This document shows, one piece after another, positions 33,947-41,690 of a stretch of 64,000 bases of DNA. The position numbers and the translations under genes are program-made. The notes under the pieces were generated by a model that was not told where the DNA came from, searched no databases, and worked only from the letters and a program-made list of their open reading frames with translations. Each line of letters opens with the position of its first letter. Positions within the stretch are counted from its first letter, which is position 1. The stretch comes from Streptoalloteichus hindustanus. GTDB taxonomy: Bacteria; Actinomycetota; Actinomycetes; Mycobacteriales; Pseudonocardiaceae. Where the stretch lies: the NCBI RefSeq assembly GCF_900129375.1, contig NZ_FQVN01000011.1, positions 1 through 64,000 of the forward strand. Reading direction: 5' to 3'.

Positions 33947-35587
33947 ATGGTGCTGCGGGACGAGGACGTTCCCCGGTTCTTCAACGTCACGAGCTGGTTC
34001 CTCGACCGCAACGTGGAGGAGGGCCGCGGCGCGGACACCGCCCTGATCACCGACAGCATCGACAGCGCCGCCAGCCCTACCAACTCCGCCAGTGCCAACG
34101 CCACCGACGCGAACGGCCCGCGCCGAACCTCCTACGCGGAACTGGCCGCGCTCACCAACCAGGTCGGCCACGTGCTCCGGGACCTCGGGGTGCGGCGCGG
34201 CGACCGGGTGCTGATCGCGCTGAGCGACGGCGTGGAGTTCGTCGCCACCTGGCACGCCGCGCTGAAGATCGGCGCGGTCACCGCCGAGGTCTACACGTAC
34301 CTGCACCCCAAGGACTACCGGTACTTCCTCGACTACACGGAGGCGGAGGTCGTCGTCGTCGACCCCGTGACGCTGGGCCGGGTGCGCGAGGCCGCCCGGC
34401 TGGGCCGGAGCCCGCGTTGCCTGCTCGTCGTGGACGCCCACCGCGAGGACCTGCGGGCGAACGAACGGGACTTCGCCGCCCTAGTCGCCACCGCGCCCAC
34501 CGAACTCGACGCGGCGCCGACGACCCGGGACGACATGGCCATCTGGAAGTTCACCACGGGGAGCACCGGCGCGCCCAAGGCGTGCGTGCACCCCCACCTC
34601 AGCCCGAGGCTGAGTTTCGACTGGTACGCCAGGGGCGTGCTCGGCATGACCGCCGACGACCTGGTGCTGCCGGTGCCGAAGCTGTTCTTCGGCTACGCCA
34701 GGGACCTGGCCGCGCTGTTCCCCTTCGGCGCGGGCGCGGCCGGGGTGGTGTTCCCGGAGCGGTCCACCCCGGAGCGGCTCTTCGCGCTGCTCGCCCGACA
34801 CCGGCCCACGATCCTGGTGAACGTGCCCACCATGATGAACTCGATGGTCGCCCATCCCGGCGCCGCCGAGCAGGACCTGAGCTGCCTGCGGGCGTGCACG
34901 TCGGCCGGCGAGGCGCTGCCGGAGGAGCTGCGCCGCCGCTGGCTCGCCGCCTTCGGCGTGGAGGTGCTCGACGGCATCGGCTCCTCCGAGGCCTACCACG
35001 TCTACGTCGCCAACCGGCCGGGCCGGGTCCGGCCGGGCAGCCTGGGCCAGGTCGTGCCCGGCTACCGGGCCGAGGTGACCGACGGCGAGGGCCGCCCGGT
35101 GCCCGACGGCGAGGTCGGGGTGCTGGAGGTGACCGGCGGCACGGTCGCCAGGGGGTACTGGAACGCGCCCGAGCGGACGGCCGAGACCTTCCACGGCTCG
35201 ACGGTGCGCAGCGGGGACCTGTTCGTCCGCGACGGCGAGGGCTTCTTCTGGTACCAGGGGCGCGCCGACGACATGCTCAAGGTCGGCGGGCAGTGGATCG
35301 CGCCGCGCGAGGTGGAGGACTGCCTGCTCCGCCACCCCGACGTCCTGGACTGCGCGGTGACCGGCTACCAGGAGGCCGGCCTGGTGCGCCCCCGGGCCCA
35401 CGTCGTGGTGCGGCCCGGCGTGCCGCCGACGCCGGAACTGGCCGCCGCGCTCCAGCAGTTCGCCCGGTCGCACCTGTCGCCGCACAAGTACCCGCGGGAC
35501 GTGCGGTTCGTGGTCGAGCTGCCGCGCACCGCGTCCGGGAAGCTCGACCGGCGCGCGCTGCGCGAGGCGGACCGGAAGCTCCAGTGA
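33947..35587 (+). CDS. Anthranilate (2-aminobenzoate)-CoA ligase, benzoate-CoA ligase family
   Basis: This 546-residue AMP-forming ligase activates the aromatic acid as a CoA thioester. It has the P-loop-like FTTGSTGAPKACVH, a GIGSSEAYHVYVAN motif in the position of the substrate-pocket/A5 region, GDLFVRDGEGFFWYQGRADDMLKVGGQW and a C-terminal RTASGKLDRRALR with the catalytic lysine. SSEAYHVYVAN is typical of benzoate- and 2-aminobenzoate-CoA ligases. A Ser/Asn/Ala-rich insert (about residues 38-60) is atypical. Its position directly after the monooxygenase and creatininase genes supports anthranilate as substrate. Confidence 0.88.
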   Translation: MVLRDEDVPRFFNVTSWFLDRNVEEGRGADTALITDSIDSAASPTNSASANATDANGPRRTSYAELAALTNQVGHVLRDLGVRRGDRVLIALSDGVEFVATWHAALKIGAVTAEVYTYLHPKDYRYFLDYTEAEVVVVDPVTLGRVREAARLGRSPRCLLVVDAHREDLRANERDFAALVATAPTELDAAPTTRDDMAIWKFTTGSTGAPKACVHPHLSPRLSFDWYARGVLGMTADDLVLPVPKLFFGYARDLAALFPFGAGAAGVVFPERSTPERLFALLARHRPTILVNVPTMMNSMVAHPGAAEQDLSCLRACTSAGEALPEELRRRWLAAFGVEVLDGIGSSEAYHVYVANRPGRVRPGSLGQVVPGYRAEVTDGEGRPVPDGEVGVLEVTGGTVARGYWNAPERTAETFHGSTVRSGDLFVRDGEGFFWYQGRADDMLKVGGQWIAPREVEDCLLRHPDVLDCAVTGYQEAGLVRPRAHVVVRPGVPPTPELAAALQQFARSHLSPHKYPRDVRFVVELPRTASGKLDRRALREADRKLQ

Positions 35588-35684
35588 CGTGGCCCGGGAC
35601 GAGTCCACAGTGGACACGAGAACCGAGGTGGACACCGAACCCGCAGTGGATACCGGAACGGACCGGGATTGTCTGGGAGGACCG

Positions 35685-36872
35685 ATGAGCGCCGCAGCAC
35701 CCGAGCAGACCGCCGCGCGGGCGGTCGACATCCTCGACGTCGACCGGCTGCTCGGCGACGAGGAACGCTTGATCGCCGGAACGGTGCGGCGGTTCGTCGG
35801 CGACCGGGTGTTGCCGGAGATCGAGTCCTGGTACGAGGACGCGGTCCTCCCGCGCGAGCTGGCGCCCGAACTGGGCCGGCTCGGCCTGTTGGGGATGCAC
35901 CTGAGCGGCTACGGGTGCGCGGGGACCACGGCGACCGGCTACGGCGTGGCGTGCCGCGAGCTGGAGGCGGCGGACAGCGGACTGCGCAGCTTCGTGTCCG
36001 TGCAGGGCTCCCTGGCGATGTTCCCGATCTGGGAGTACGGCTCCGAGGAGCAGAAGCGGCGGTGGCTGCCGGGAATGGCCGCCGGCGAGCTGGTGGGCTG
36101 CTTCGGCCTCACCGAGCCGGACTCGGGCAGCGACCCGGGCAGCATGCGGACCTCGGCGCGGCGGGACGGCCGGGACTGGGTGCTCGACGGCCGCAAGATG
36201 TGGATCACCAACGGCGGGCTCGCGGACGTCGCGGTGGTCTGGGCGCGCACCGACGAGGGTGTCCGGGGTTTCCTGGTGCCCAGGGGAACCCCGGGCTTCA
36301 CCACCCGGGACATCCACCACAAGATGTCCATGCGGGCCTCGGTGACCTCCGAGCTGGTGCTGGACGACGTGCGGCTACCGGAGGACGCGGCGCTGCCCGG
36401 CGTGGTCGGCATGCGGGGGCCGTTGTCCTGCCTGAACGAGGCGCGGTTCGGGATCGTGTGGGGCGCGGTGGGCGCGGCGCGGACCTGCTTCGAGACCGCG
36501 TTGTCCTACGCAAGGACCCGGAAGCAGTTCGGCCGGCCCATCGGCGGTTTCCAGCTCACGCAACAGAAACTCGTGGACATGCTGGTGGAGCTGAACAAGG
36601 CCGCGCTGCTCGCCTTCCACCTGGGTCAGCTCAAGGACGCCGGCGCGCTCACGCCGGAGCAGGTCAGCCTCGGGAAGCTGAACAACGTGCGGGAGGCGCT
36701 GACCATCGCCCGCACCGCGCGCACGATCCTGGGCGCGAACGGCGTCAGCGGGGAGTACCCCGTGATGCGGCACGCCAACAACCTGGAGTCCGTGCTCACC
36801 TACGAGGGCACGAGCGAGGTGCACACGCTCGTGCTCGGCCACGCCGTCACCGGCCTGAGGGCGTTCCGGTGA
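35685..36872 (+). CDS. gcdH: Acyl-CoA dehydrogenase, glutaryl-CoA dehydrogenase-like
   Basis: The 395-residue flavoprotein shows FVSVQGSLAMFPI, CFGLTEPDSGSDPGSM, HHKMSMRASVTSELVLDDVRLP and, near the C-terminus, YEGTSEVHTLVLGHAVTG with the catalytic glutamate. The MSMRAS-TSEL pattern and the SVQ-SL segment are features of glutaryl-CoA dehydrogenase, which oxidatively decarboxylates glutaryl-CoA to crotonyl-CoA. That is a sensible end step for ring-derived dicarboxyl-CoA. The ATG at 35685 follows GGGAGGACCG. A GTCCACAGTGGAC palindrome lies 70 bp upstream. Confidence 0.88.
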   Translation: MSAAAPEQTAARAVDILDVDRLLGDEERLIAGTVRRFVGDRVLPEIESWYEDAVLPRELAPELGRLGLLGMHLSGYGCAGTTATGYGVACRELEAADSGLRSFVSVQGSLAMFPIWEYGSEEQKRRWLPGMAAGELVGCFGLTEPDSGSDPGSMRTSARRDGRDWVLDGRKMWITNGGLADVAVVWARTDEGVRGFLVPRGTPGFTTRDIHHKMSMRASVTSELVLDDVRLPEDAALPGVVGMRGPLSCLNEARFGIVWGAVGAARTCFETALSYARTRKQFGRPIGGFQLTQQKLVDMLVELNKAALLAFHLGQLKDAGALTPEQVSLGKLNNVREALTIARTARTILGANGVSGEYPVMRHANNLESVLTYEGTSEVHTLVLGHAVTGLRAFR

Positions 36873-37618
36873 GCCGGCGTCTGGTCGTGGTGACCGGCGG
36901 GAGCCGGGGTGTGGGGCGGGCCGTGGTCGCGCGGTTCGCCGCGCACGGCGACGAGGTCGTGGCCGTCGGCCGGGACCGCACCGCCCTCGACGCCACGGCC
37001 GCCGAGGTGGGCGCCGGTGTCCGGGCGGAGGTCTGCGACGTCACCGACGAAGCCGCGGTGTCCGCGCTCTTCGACCGGATCGGGCCAGTGGACGTGCTGG
37101 TGAACAACGCCGGCGTGTCCGCCAGCGCTCCCCTGGCGCGCACCGCGCTGGCCGACTGGCACGGGCAGATGGAGGTCAACGCCACCGGGGCGTTCCTGTG
37201 CACCCGGGCCGCGCTCCCCGCGATGATGGAGCGCGACCGGGGGCGGATCGTGGTCGTGGCGTCCACCGCCGGTCGCGTCGGCACCCGCTACACCACCGCC
37301 TACACGGCGTCGAAGCACGCGGCCGTCGGGCTGGTGCGCGCGGCCGCGGCGGAGGTCGCGGGCAGCGGCGTCACCGTCAACGCGGTGTGCCCGACCTTCG
37401 TGCGCACGGACATGACGCGCCGCGCCGTGCGCCGGATCGTGGAGACGACCGGCCGGGGCGAGGCCGCCGCCGAGGAGGCGTTGGCCCGCATGTCACCGCT
37501 GGGCCGGCTGGTGGAGCCGGCGGAGGTGGCGTTCTGCGTGGCGTTCCTCGCGGCGCCGGAGTCCGCCGCGATCAACGGACAGACACTCGTCCTCGACGGA
37601 GGGGGGATCCAGGCGTGA
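36869..37618 (+). CDS. Short-chain dehydrogenase/reductase
   Basis: This 249-residue Rossmann enzyme has TGGSRGVGRAV at the N-terminus, NNAGVSAS, the catalytic tetrad residues in ASTAGRV, YTASKHA and the Asn in the helix before, plus a C-terminal NGQTLVLDGGG. It overlaps both neighbours by 4 nt (GTGA). It probably interconverts a hydroxy- and ketoacyl-CoA during beta-oxidation of the opened or reduced ring. Cofactor preference is not clear, but an Arg in the loop after beta-2 (VGRDRTAL) suggests NADPH. Confidence 0.9.
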   Translation: MSRRLVVVTGGSRGVGRAVVARFAAHGDEVVAVGRDRTALDATAAEVGAGVRAEVCDVTDEAAVSALFDRIGPVDVLVNNAGVSASAPLARTALADWHGQMEVNATGAFLCTRAALPAMMERDRGRIVVVASTAGRVGTRYTTAYTASKHAAVGLVRAAAAEVAGSGVTVNAVCPTFVRTDMTRRAVRRIVETTGRGEAAAEEALARMSPLGRLVEPAEVAFCVAFLAAPESAAINGQTLVLDGGGIQA

Positions 37619-38442
37619 GCCCGTTCCGCGCGTCGCCCGGCTTCACCGACCAGTGGCGGCACTTCGACCTCACGATCGCGTCCGGCGTGGCGACGGTGAC
37701 GTTGTCCCGACCGGAGAAGCTGAACGCGCTCACCTTCGACACGTACGCCGACCTGCGCGACCTGCTCGGCGAGCTGCCGCACCGGGGGGACGTGCGCACG
37801 ATCGTCCTCACCGGACGCGGGCGCGGGTTCTGCGCCGGCGGCGACGTGGAGGAGATCATCGGCGCGCTGCAACGCATGGCGCCGGACGAACTGCTCGACT
37901 TCACGCGGATGACCGGCGCGGTGGTCAAGGCGTTGCGGGAGTGCCCGCTGCCGGTCGTCGCGGCCGTCAACGGGGTCGCGGCCGGGGCGGGCTCGGTCCT
38001 GGCGCTGGCCAGCGACTTCCGGCTGCTCGCCCGGTCGGCGTCGTTCGCCTTCCTGTTCACCAGGGTCGGACTGGCCGGCGCGGACATGGGCGCCGCCTAC
38101 CTCCTGCCCCGCATCGTCGGCCTCGGCCGCGCCACCGAGCTCCTCGTCCTCGGCGACTCCATCGACGCCGAGCGGGCGCACGCGCTCGGCCTGGCCACCG
38201 CCGTCGTCGACGACGACGCGCTCGCCGACGAGGCGGCGACGCTGGCCAGGAGGCTGGCCGAAGGACCCGCTTTCGCCTACGCCACCACGAAATCCCTGCT
38301 GACCAGGGAGTTGGACATGAGCCTCGGCAGCGCGATCGAGATGGAGGCGGTGACCCAGGCCCTGCTGATGCGGAGCCGGGACCACGCCGAGTTCTACGCG
38401 GCGTGGTCCGAGGGCCGCCGTCCACAGTGGACCGGGCGGTGA
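37615..38442 (+). CDS. Enoyl-CoA hydratase/isomerase family protein
   Basis: This 275-residue crotonase-fold protein has LSRPEKLNALTFDTY, the oxyanion-hole segment GRGRGFCAGGDVEEI and VNGVAAGAGSVLALASDFRLLARSASF. Both glutamates of canonical enoyl-CoA hydratase appear replaced. The Asp in LAGADMGAAYLLPR aligns with the catalytic Asp of PaaG-type isomerases and related hydrolases. It is therefore more likely an isomerase or a ring-opening hydrolase (BadI-like role) than a hydratase. The start GTG overlaps the upstream stop. The GTCCACAGTGGAC palindrome lies inside its 3' end. Confidence 0.88.
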   Translation: MSPFRASPGFTDQWRHFDLTIASGVATVTLSRPEKLNALTFDTYADLRDLLGELPHRGDVRTIVLTGRGRGFCAGGDVEEIIGALQRMAPDELLDFTRMTGAVVKALRECPLPVVAAVNGVAAGAGSVLALASDFRLLARSASFAFLFTRVGLAGADMGAAYLLPRIVGLGRATELLVLGDSIDAERAHALGLATAVVDDDALADEAATLARRLAEGPAFAYATTKSLLTRELDMSLGSAIEMEAVTQALLMRSRDHAEFYAAWSEGRRPQWTGR

Positions 38443-38445
38443 GGG

Positions 38446-38871
38446 ATGGCGCACCGGATCGTCAATCCCGATGACCTGGCCGAGCCGAGCGGCTTCGCCC
38501 ACGCGGTCGTCGCCGCTCCCGGAACCACCGTGCACCTGGGCGGCCAGACCGCCCAGGGCCGGGACGGCGCCATCGTCGGGGACACCGTCGTCGAGCAGTT
38601 CGACGTGGCCGCCGGCAACGTGGTCCGCGCGCTGGCCGCCGCCGGCGCCCGCCCGGACCACCTCGTCTCCCTGATCATCTACGTCACCGACGTGGCGGAG
38701 TACCGGGCGACGCTGCGCGAGCTCGGCCCGGTCTACCGGCGGCACTTCGGCCGGCACTACCCGGCGGTCGCCCTGCTCGGCGTCGCCGCCCTGTTCGACC
38801 CGGCGGCGCGGGTCGAGCTCGTCGGCACCGCCGTCATCCCCCACCCGACGCCCGGTGAGGCGAGACCATGA
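38446..38871 (+). CDS. RidA family (enamine/imine deaminase-like) protein
   Basis: This 141-residue chorismate-mutase-like-fold protein has GGQTAQGRDGAIV and a C-terminal ALFDPAARVELVGTAV. RidA proteins hydrolyse enamine and imine intermediates, releasing ammonia. Removal of the ring amino group as an enamine/imine is needed in anthraniloyl-CoA catabolism, so a dedicated deaminase role is a reasonable hypothesis. The canonical RidA active-site Arg (in VELEAVA) corresponds to RVELVGTAV here. It overlaps the next gene by 4 nt. Confidence 0.85.
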   Translation: MAHRIVNPDDLAEPSGFAHAVVAAPGTTVHLGGQTAQGRDGAIVGDTVVEQFDVAAGNVVRALAAAGARPDHLVSLIIYVTDVAEYRATLRELGPVYRRHFGRHYPAVALLGVAALFDPAARVELVGTAVIPHPTPGEARP

Positions 38872-40091
38872 GCGACCCGACGACCTACGCGCACCTGACG
38901 GAATCCCAGCGCGCGCTGCTCGCGCGGGTGCGGCGGCTCGCGGCGGAGGTCTTCGCCCCGCTGGCGTCCGCCGGCACGCCGGGAACGATCAACCGGCCGC
39001 TCCTCGCCGCGCTCGGCGACCCCGACCTGATCGACGACGGGCTGCTCGGCCGGCTCTTCCGGCGCGACGCCGAGGGCCGGTACGCGCCCACCGTCACCGC
39101 GACGGACCTCTGCCTGGTCCGGGAGGGGCTGGCCCGGCACACGACCGAGGCGGAGACCGCGTTCGCCCTCCAGGGACTGGGCGGCCACCCCATCCTGAGC
39201 GCCGGGCGGCCCGAGGTCGTCGACGCCTGGATCCCGCGGATCGCCAGCGGGAGGGCGGTCGCCGCCTTCGCGCTCACCGAGCCGGAGGCGGGGTCCGACG
39301 CCGCCGCGCTGGAGCTGACCGCCCGCCGCGAGGGCGACGGGTTCCGGCTCACCGGCGAGAAGGTCTACATCTCGAACGCCCCGGACGCCGACGTCTACTC
39401 GGTCTTCGCGCGCACCTCGCCGGCCGGCGGCACGCGCGGCATCACCGCGTTCGCCGTGCCCGCCGACAGCGCCGGGCTGTCCGGCGAGCGGCTGCGCCTG
39501 CTCGCCCCGCACCCGATCGGCCGCCTCCGGTTCGACGACGTCCCGGTCCCGGACAGCCACGTCCTCGGCGAGGTGGGCGGCGGCTGGGGCGTCGCGATGG
39601 CCACGCTCACCCTGTTCCGGCCCAGCGTCGGCGCCTTCGCCGTCGGCATGGCGCAGGCCGCGCTCGACGCGGCGCTGGCGCACGCCCGCAGCCGCACCGC
39701 CTTCGGCCGGCCGCTCCGGGACTTCCAGGCCGTCTCGCACCAGCTCGCCGAGGTCGCGACCCGGGTGCACGCGGCCCGCCTGCTCGTCCACAACGCCGCG
39801 ACGGCGTACGACAACGCGGGGCACGGCGGCCGGGGCGACAGCGGTCGCGACGGCGGCCGGGGCGACAGCGGCGAGGGCGAGGTGCGACACCTGGCCGCCA
39901 TGGCCAAGCTCCTCGCCACCGAGACCGCGCAGACGGCGGTGGACGTGGCCGTCCAGGTGCACGGCGCCCGCGCCCTGGAGGAGGGCCACCTGTTGGAACA
40001 CCTCTACCGCGAGGTCCGAGCGCCACGAATCTACGAGGGCGCCTCGGAGATCCAACGCGAGATCATCGCCCGCCACCTGCTCGGCCGCTGA
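38868..40091 (+). CDS. Acyl-CoA dehydrogenase
   Basis: The 407-residue flavoprotein shows AAFALTEPEAGSDAAAL, VYISNAPDADVYSVFART, HARSRTAFGRPLRDFQ and a C-terminal YEGASEIQREIIARHLLGR carrying the catalytic Glu. It lacks the glutaryl-CoA dehydrogenase signature of the other family member in the operon. It probably introduces a double bond in a cyclic or opened acyl-CoA. A Gly/Arg/Asp/Ser-rich duplicated insert (about residues 320-338) interrupts the C-terminal helical domain. It is the last gene of the operon. Confidence 0.9.
   Translation: MSDPTTYAHLTESQRALLARVRRLAAEVFAPLASAGTPGTINRPLLAALGDPDLIDDGLLGRLFRRDAEGRYAPTVTATDLCLVREGLARHTTEAETAFALQGLGGHPILSAGRPEVVDAWIPRIASGRAVAAFALTEPEAGSDAAALELTARREGDGFRLTGEKVYISNAPDADVYSVFARTSPAGGTRGITAFAVPADSAGLSGERLRLLAPHPIGRLRFDDVPVPDSHVLGEVGGGWGVAMATLTLFRPSVGAFAVGMAQAALDAALAHARSRTAFGRPLRDFQAVSHQLAEVATRVHAARLLVHNAATAYDNAGHGGRGDSGRDGGRGDSGEGEVRHLAAMAKLLATETAQTAVDVAVQVHGARALEEGHLLEHLYREVRAPRIYEGASEIQREIIARHLLGR
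39826..39871 (+). repeat. Duplicated Gly-rich insert in the acyl-CoA dehydrogenase gene
   Basis: The 20-bp core GGCGGCCGGGGCGACAGCGG occurs twice, about 27 bp apart, encoding GGRGDSG blocks. It is in frame and inserted in a surface region of the helical domain. Confidence 0.7.
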
Positions 40092-40433
40092 GCGCCCGCG
40101 TCCCCGCCGGCTCCCCCTACCTCAGGTCAGCCCCCACCCGCCCTGGGGGGCGAGCCCTGCTCCAGCCTATCGGCCCAGCACAGCCCGGCCAACCACCCGG
40201 CATCCCGCTGTGGACAACCAAACCCCCTGTGGACAACTCCGAAAGTGTCCACAGTAGACAAAGCGATTACCCCGGCCCCGACCTGCGCGAACACCAACCA
40301 AAACCAGGTCAACTACACGATCTAGTGAAGCGCACGAAGCACCGGAGCTGAGCGACATCCACACACCGAACGCGGTTACCCCGCGAACACCCCGGTGCCC
40401 GAACGAGTGGACACCGGAGCGTCACGGAGATCA
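40092..40433. other. 342-bp convergent gap with clustered DnaA-box-like 9-mers
   Basis: There is no gene here. TGTGGACAA, the reverse complement of the actinobacterial DnaA box TTGTCCACA, occurs exactly at 40209-40217 and 40228-40236. A GTCCACAGTAGAC palindrome at 40247-40259 adds a one-mismatch box. The gap lies between two convergent genes, so it is not a promoter region for either. Confidence 0.6.
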
Positions 40434-41327
40434 TCAGCCCGACGCAGGCGCAGGCGCAGGCGCAGGCGCAGGCGCAGGCGCAGGCGCAGGAAGAATCTGG
40501 CGCAGGGTCCCCCGTCGCAGGTTGTGCTTCTTCCACTCCCGCGGATAACCGATGGAGACCTCCTCGAACCGCACACCGTCGTACCACGTGGTCCGCGGAA
40601 TGTGCAGGTGCCCGTAAACCACGGCCGCCGCCCGGAACCGGACGTGCCAGTCGGCGGTGCGCTCGCTCCCGCACCAGAGCGCGAACTCCGGGTACCGCAA
40701 CACCCTCGTCGGCTCCCGCACCAGCGGCCAGTGGTTGATCAGCACGGTCGGCAGCTCGGGGTCGCACAGGGCCAACCGCCGCTCGGTCTCCTCGATCCGC
40801 GCCCACGACCACAAATCCCGCGACGGGTACGGGTCGGGGTGCAGCAGGAACTCGTCGGTGCAGACCACACCGGCGTCCCTGGCCACCGCCAGCGCCTCGT
40901 CCCTGCTCGTCGTCCCGTCCGGGCGGAACGTGTAGTCGTAGAGCAGGAACAACGGCGCGATCGTCACCGGCCCGCCCGGCCCGTCCCACACCGGGTACGG
41001 GTCCTCGGGCGTGAGCACCCCGAGGCCCCGACACAGCTCCACCAGGTGGTCGTAGCGCTGGACTCCCCGCAGCTCCACCGGGTCGTTCGTCGGCGTCCAC
41101 AGCTCGTGGTTGCCCGGCGCCCACACCACCTGGGCGAAGCGGCCGGCGAGCAGCTCCAACGCCCAGTGGATGTCCTCGACGCGCTCTCCCACGTCACCGG
41201 CGACCAGCAGCCAGTCCTCGTCGGAGCCCGGGCGCAGGTCCGCCACGAGCCGCCGGTTCTCCTCGTACGCGACATGCAGGTCACTGGTGGCGAGCAGCCT
41301 TCCGGCCCGCCCACTGACGGCAGTCAT
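40434..41327 (-). CDS. Metallophosphoesterase with (Pro-Ala)n tail
   Basis: This 297-residue calcineurin-like phosphoesterase has the five metal motifs: SDLHVAY, GDVGE, APGNHELW, LINHWPL and VYGHLHIPR. The fold ends around residue 270, and the C-terminal 18 residues are a Pro-Ala repeat encoded by a 6-bp microsatellite. Homologues in actinomycetes often stand beside phosphopantetheinyl transferases, but none is here. The substrate is unknown. Confidence 0.92.
   Translation of the reverse strand: MTAVSGRAGRLLATSDLHVAYEENRRLVADLRPGSDEDWLLVAGDVGERVEDIHWALELLAGRFAQVVWAPGNHELWTPTNDPVELRGVQRYDHLVELCRGLGVLTPEDPYPVWDGPGGPVTIAPLFLLYDYTFRPDGTTSRDEALAVARDAGVVCTDEFLLHPDPYPSRDLWSWARIEETERRLALCDPELPTVLINHWPLVREPTRVLRYPEFALWCGSERTADWHVRFRAAAVVYGHLHIPRTTWYDGVRFEEVSIGYPREWKKHNLRRGTLRQILPAPAPAPAPAPAPAPASG
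40444..40490 (-). repeat. Hexanucleotide microsatellite encoding the (Pro-Ala)n tail
   Basis: Nearly eight copies of GCAGGC (plus strand) run without interruption just inside the 3' end of the metallophosphoesterase gene. Copy number changes would alter only tail length. Confidence 0.9.
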
Positions 41328-41396
41328 CCAGTAGTTCTACCGGGCGCCGACCGGACGACGCCGCCCGTGTGATCGCCGTCGCCCCGTCGGGGGACC

Positions 41397-41690
41397 TCAG
41401 CCGCCGGCCACCGACGGGATGATCTGGATCTCGACGCCCGGACCCACCGGGGTTTCCGCCCCGTCCAGCCGCCGGCACTCCTCGCCGTCCACGTAGAAGT
41501 TGACGTACCGCCGCAGTCCCCCGTGCTCGTCCCTGAGCCGGCGGTCCAACGCGGGATAGCGCTCGGCGAGCCGGTCGAGCACCGCGCCCAGGGTCGCACC
41601 GGCCGCGAAGTCGACCTCCAGCCGGGACTTCCCGTCCGCGCTGGGACGCAGCACTCCCGCGAGCAACACGACGACGCGCACCGCCCTCAC
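41397..41690 (-). CDS. MoaD/ThiS-like ubiquitin-fold sulfur carrier protein
   Basis: The 97-residue beta-grasp protein ends in SVAGG, the C-terminal Gly-Gly needed for adenylation and thiocarboxylate formation. GATLGAVLDRLAERYPAL and YVNFYVDGEE are typical MoaD/ThiS segments. The GTG start lies inside the stop of the BNR-repeat gene (GTGA overlap), so the two are co-translated. No MoeB/ThiF or MoaE partner is adjacent, so a standard molybdopterin role is uncertain. It may serve another sulfur-transfer pathway together with its partner. Confidence 0.88.
   Translation of the reverse strand: MRAVRVVVLLAGVLRPSADGKSRLEVDFAAGATLGAVLDRLAERYPALDRRLRDEHGGLRRYVNFYVDGEECRRLDGAETPVGPGVEIQIIPSVAGG

Noticed and set aside
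40209-40259. DnaA boxes as a chromosomal origin
   Set aside because: There is no dnaA, dnaN, recF or gyrB nearby and only two exact boxes, whereas actinobacterial oriC has many. A titration or regulatory cluster is the most that can be claimed.
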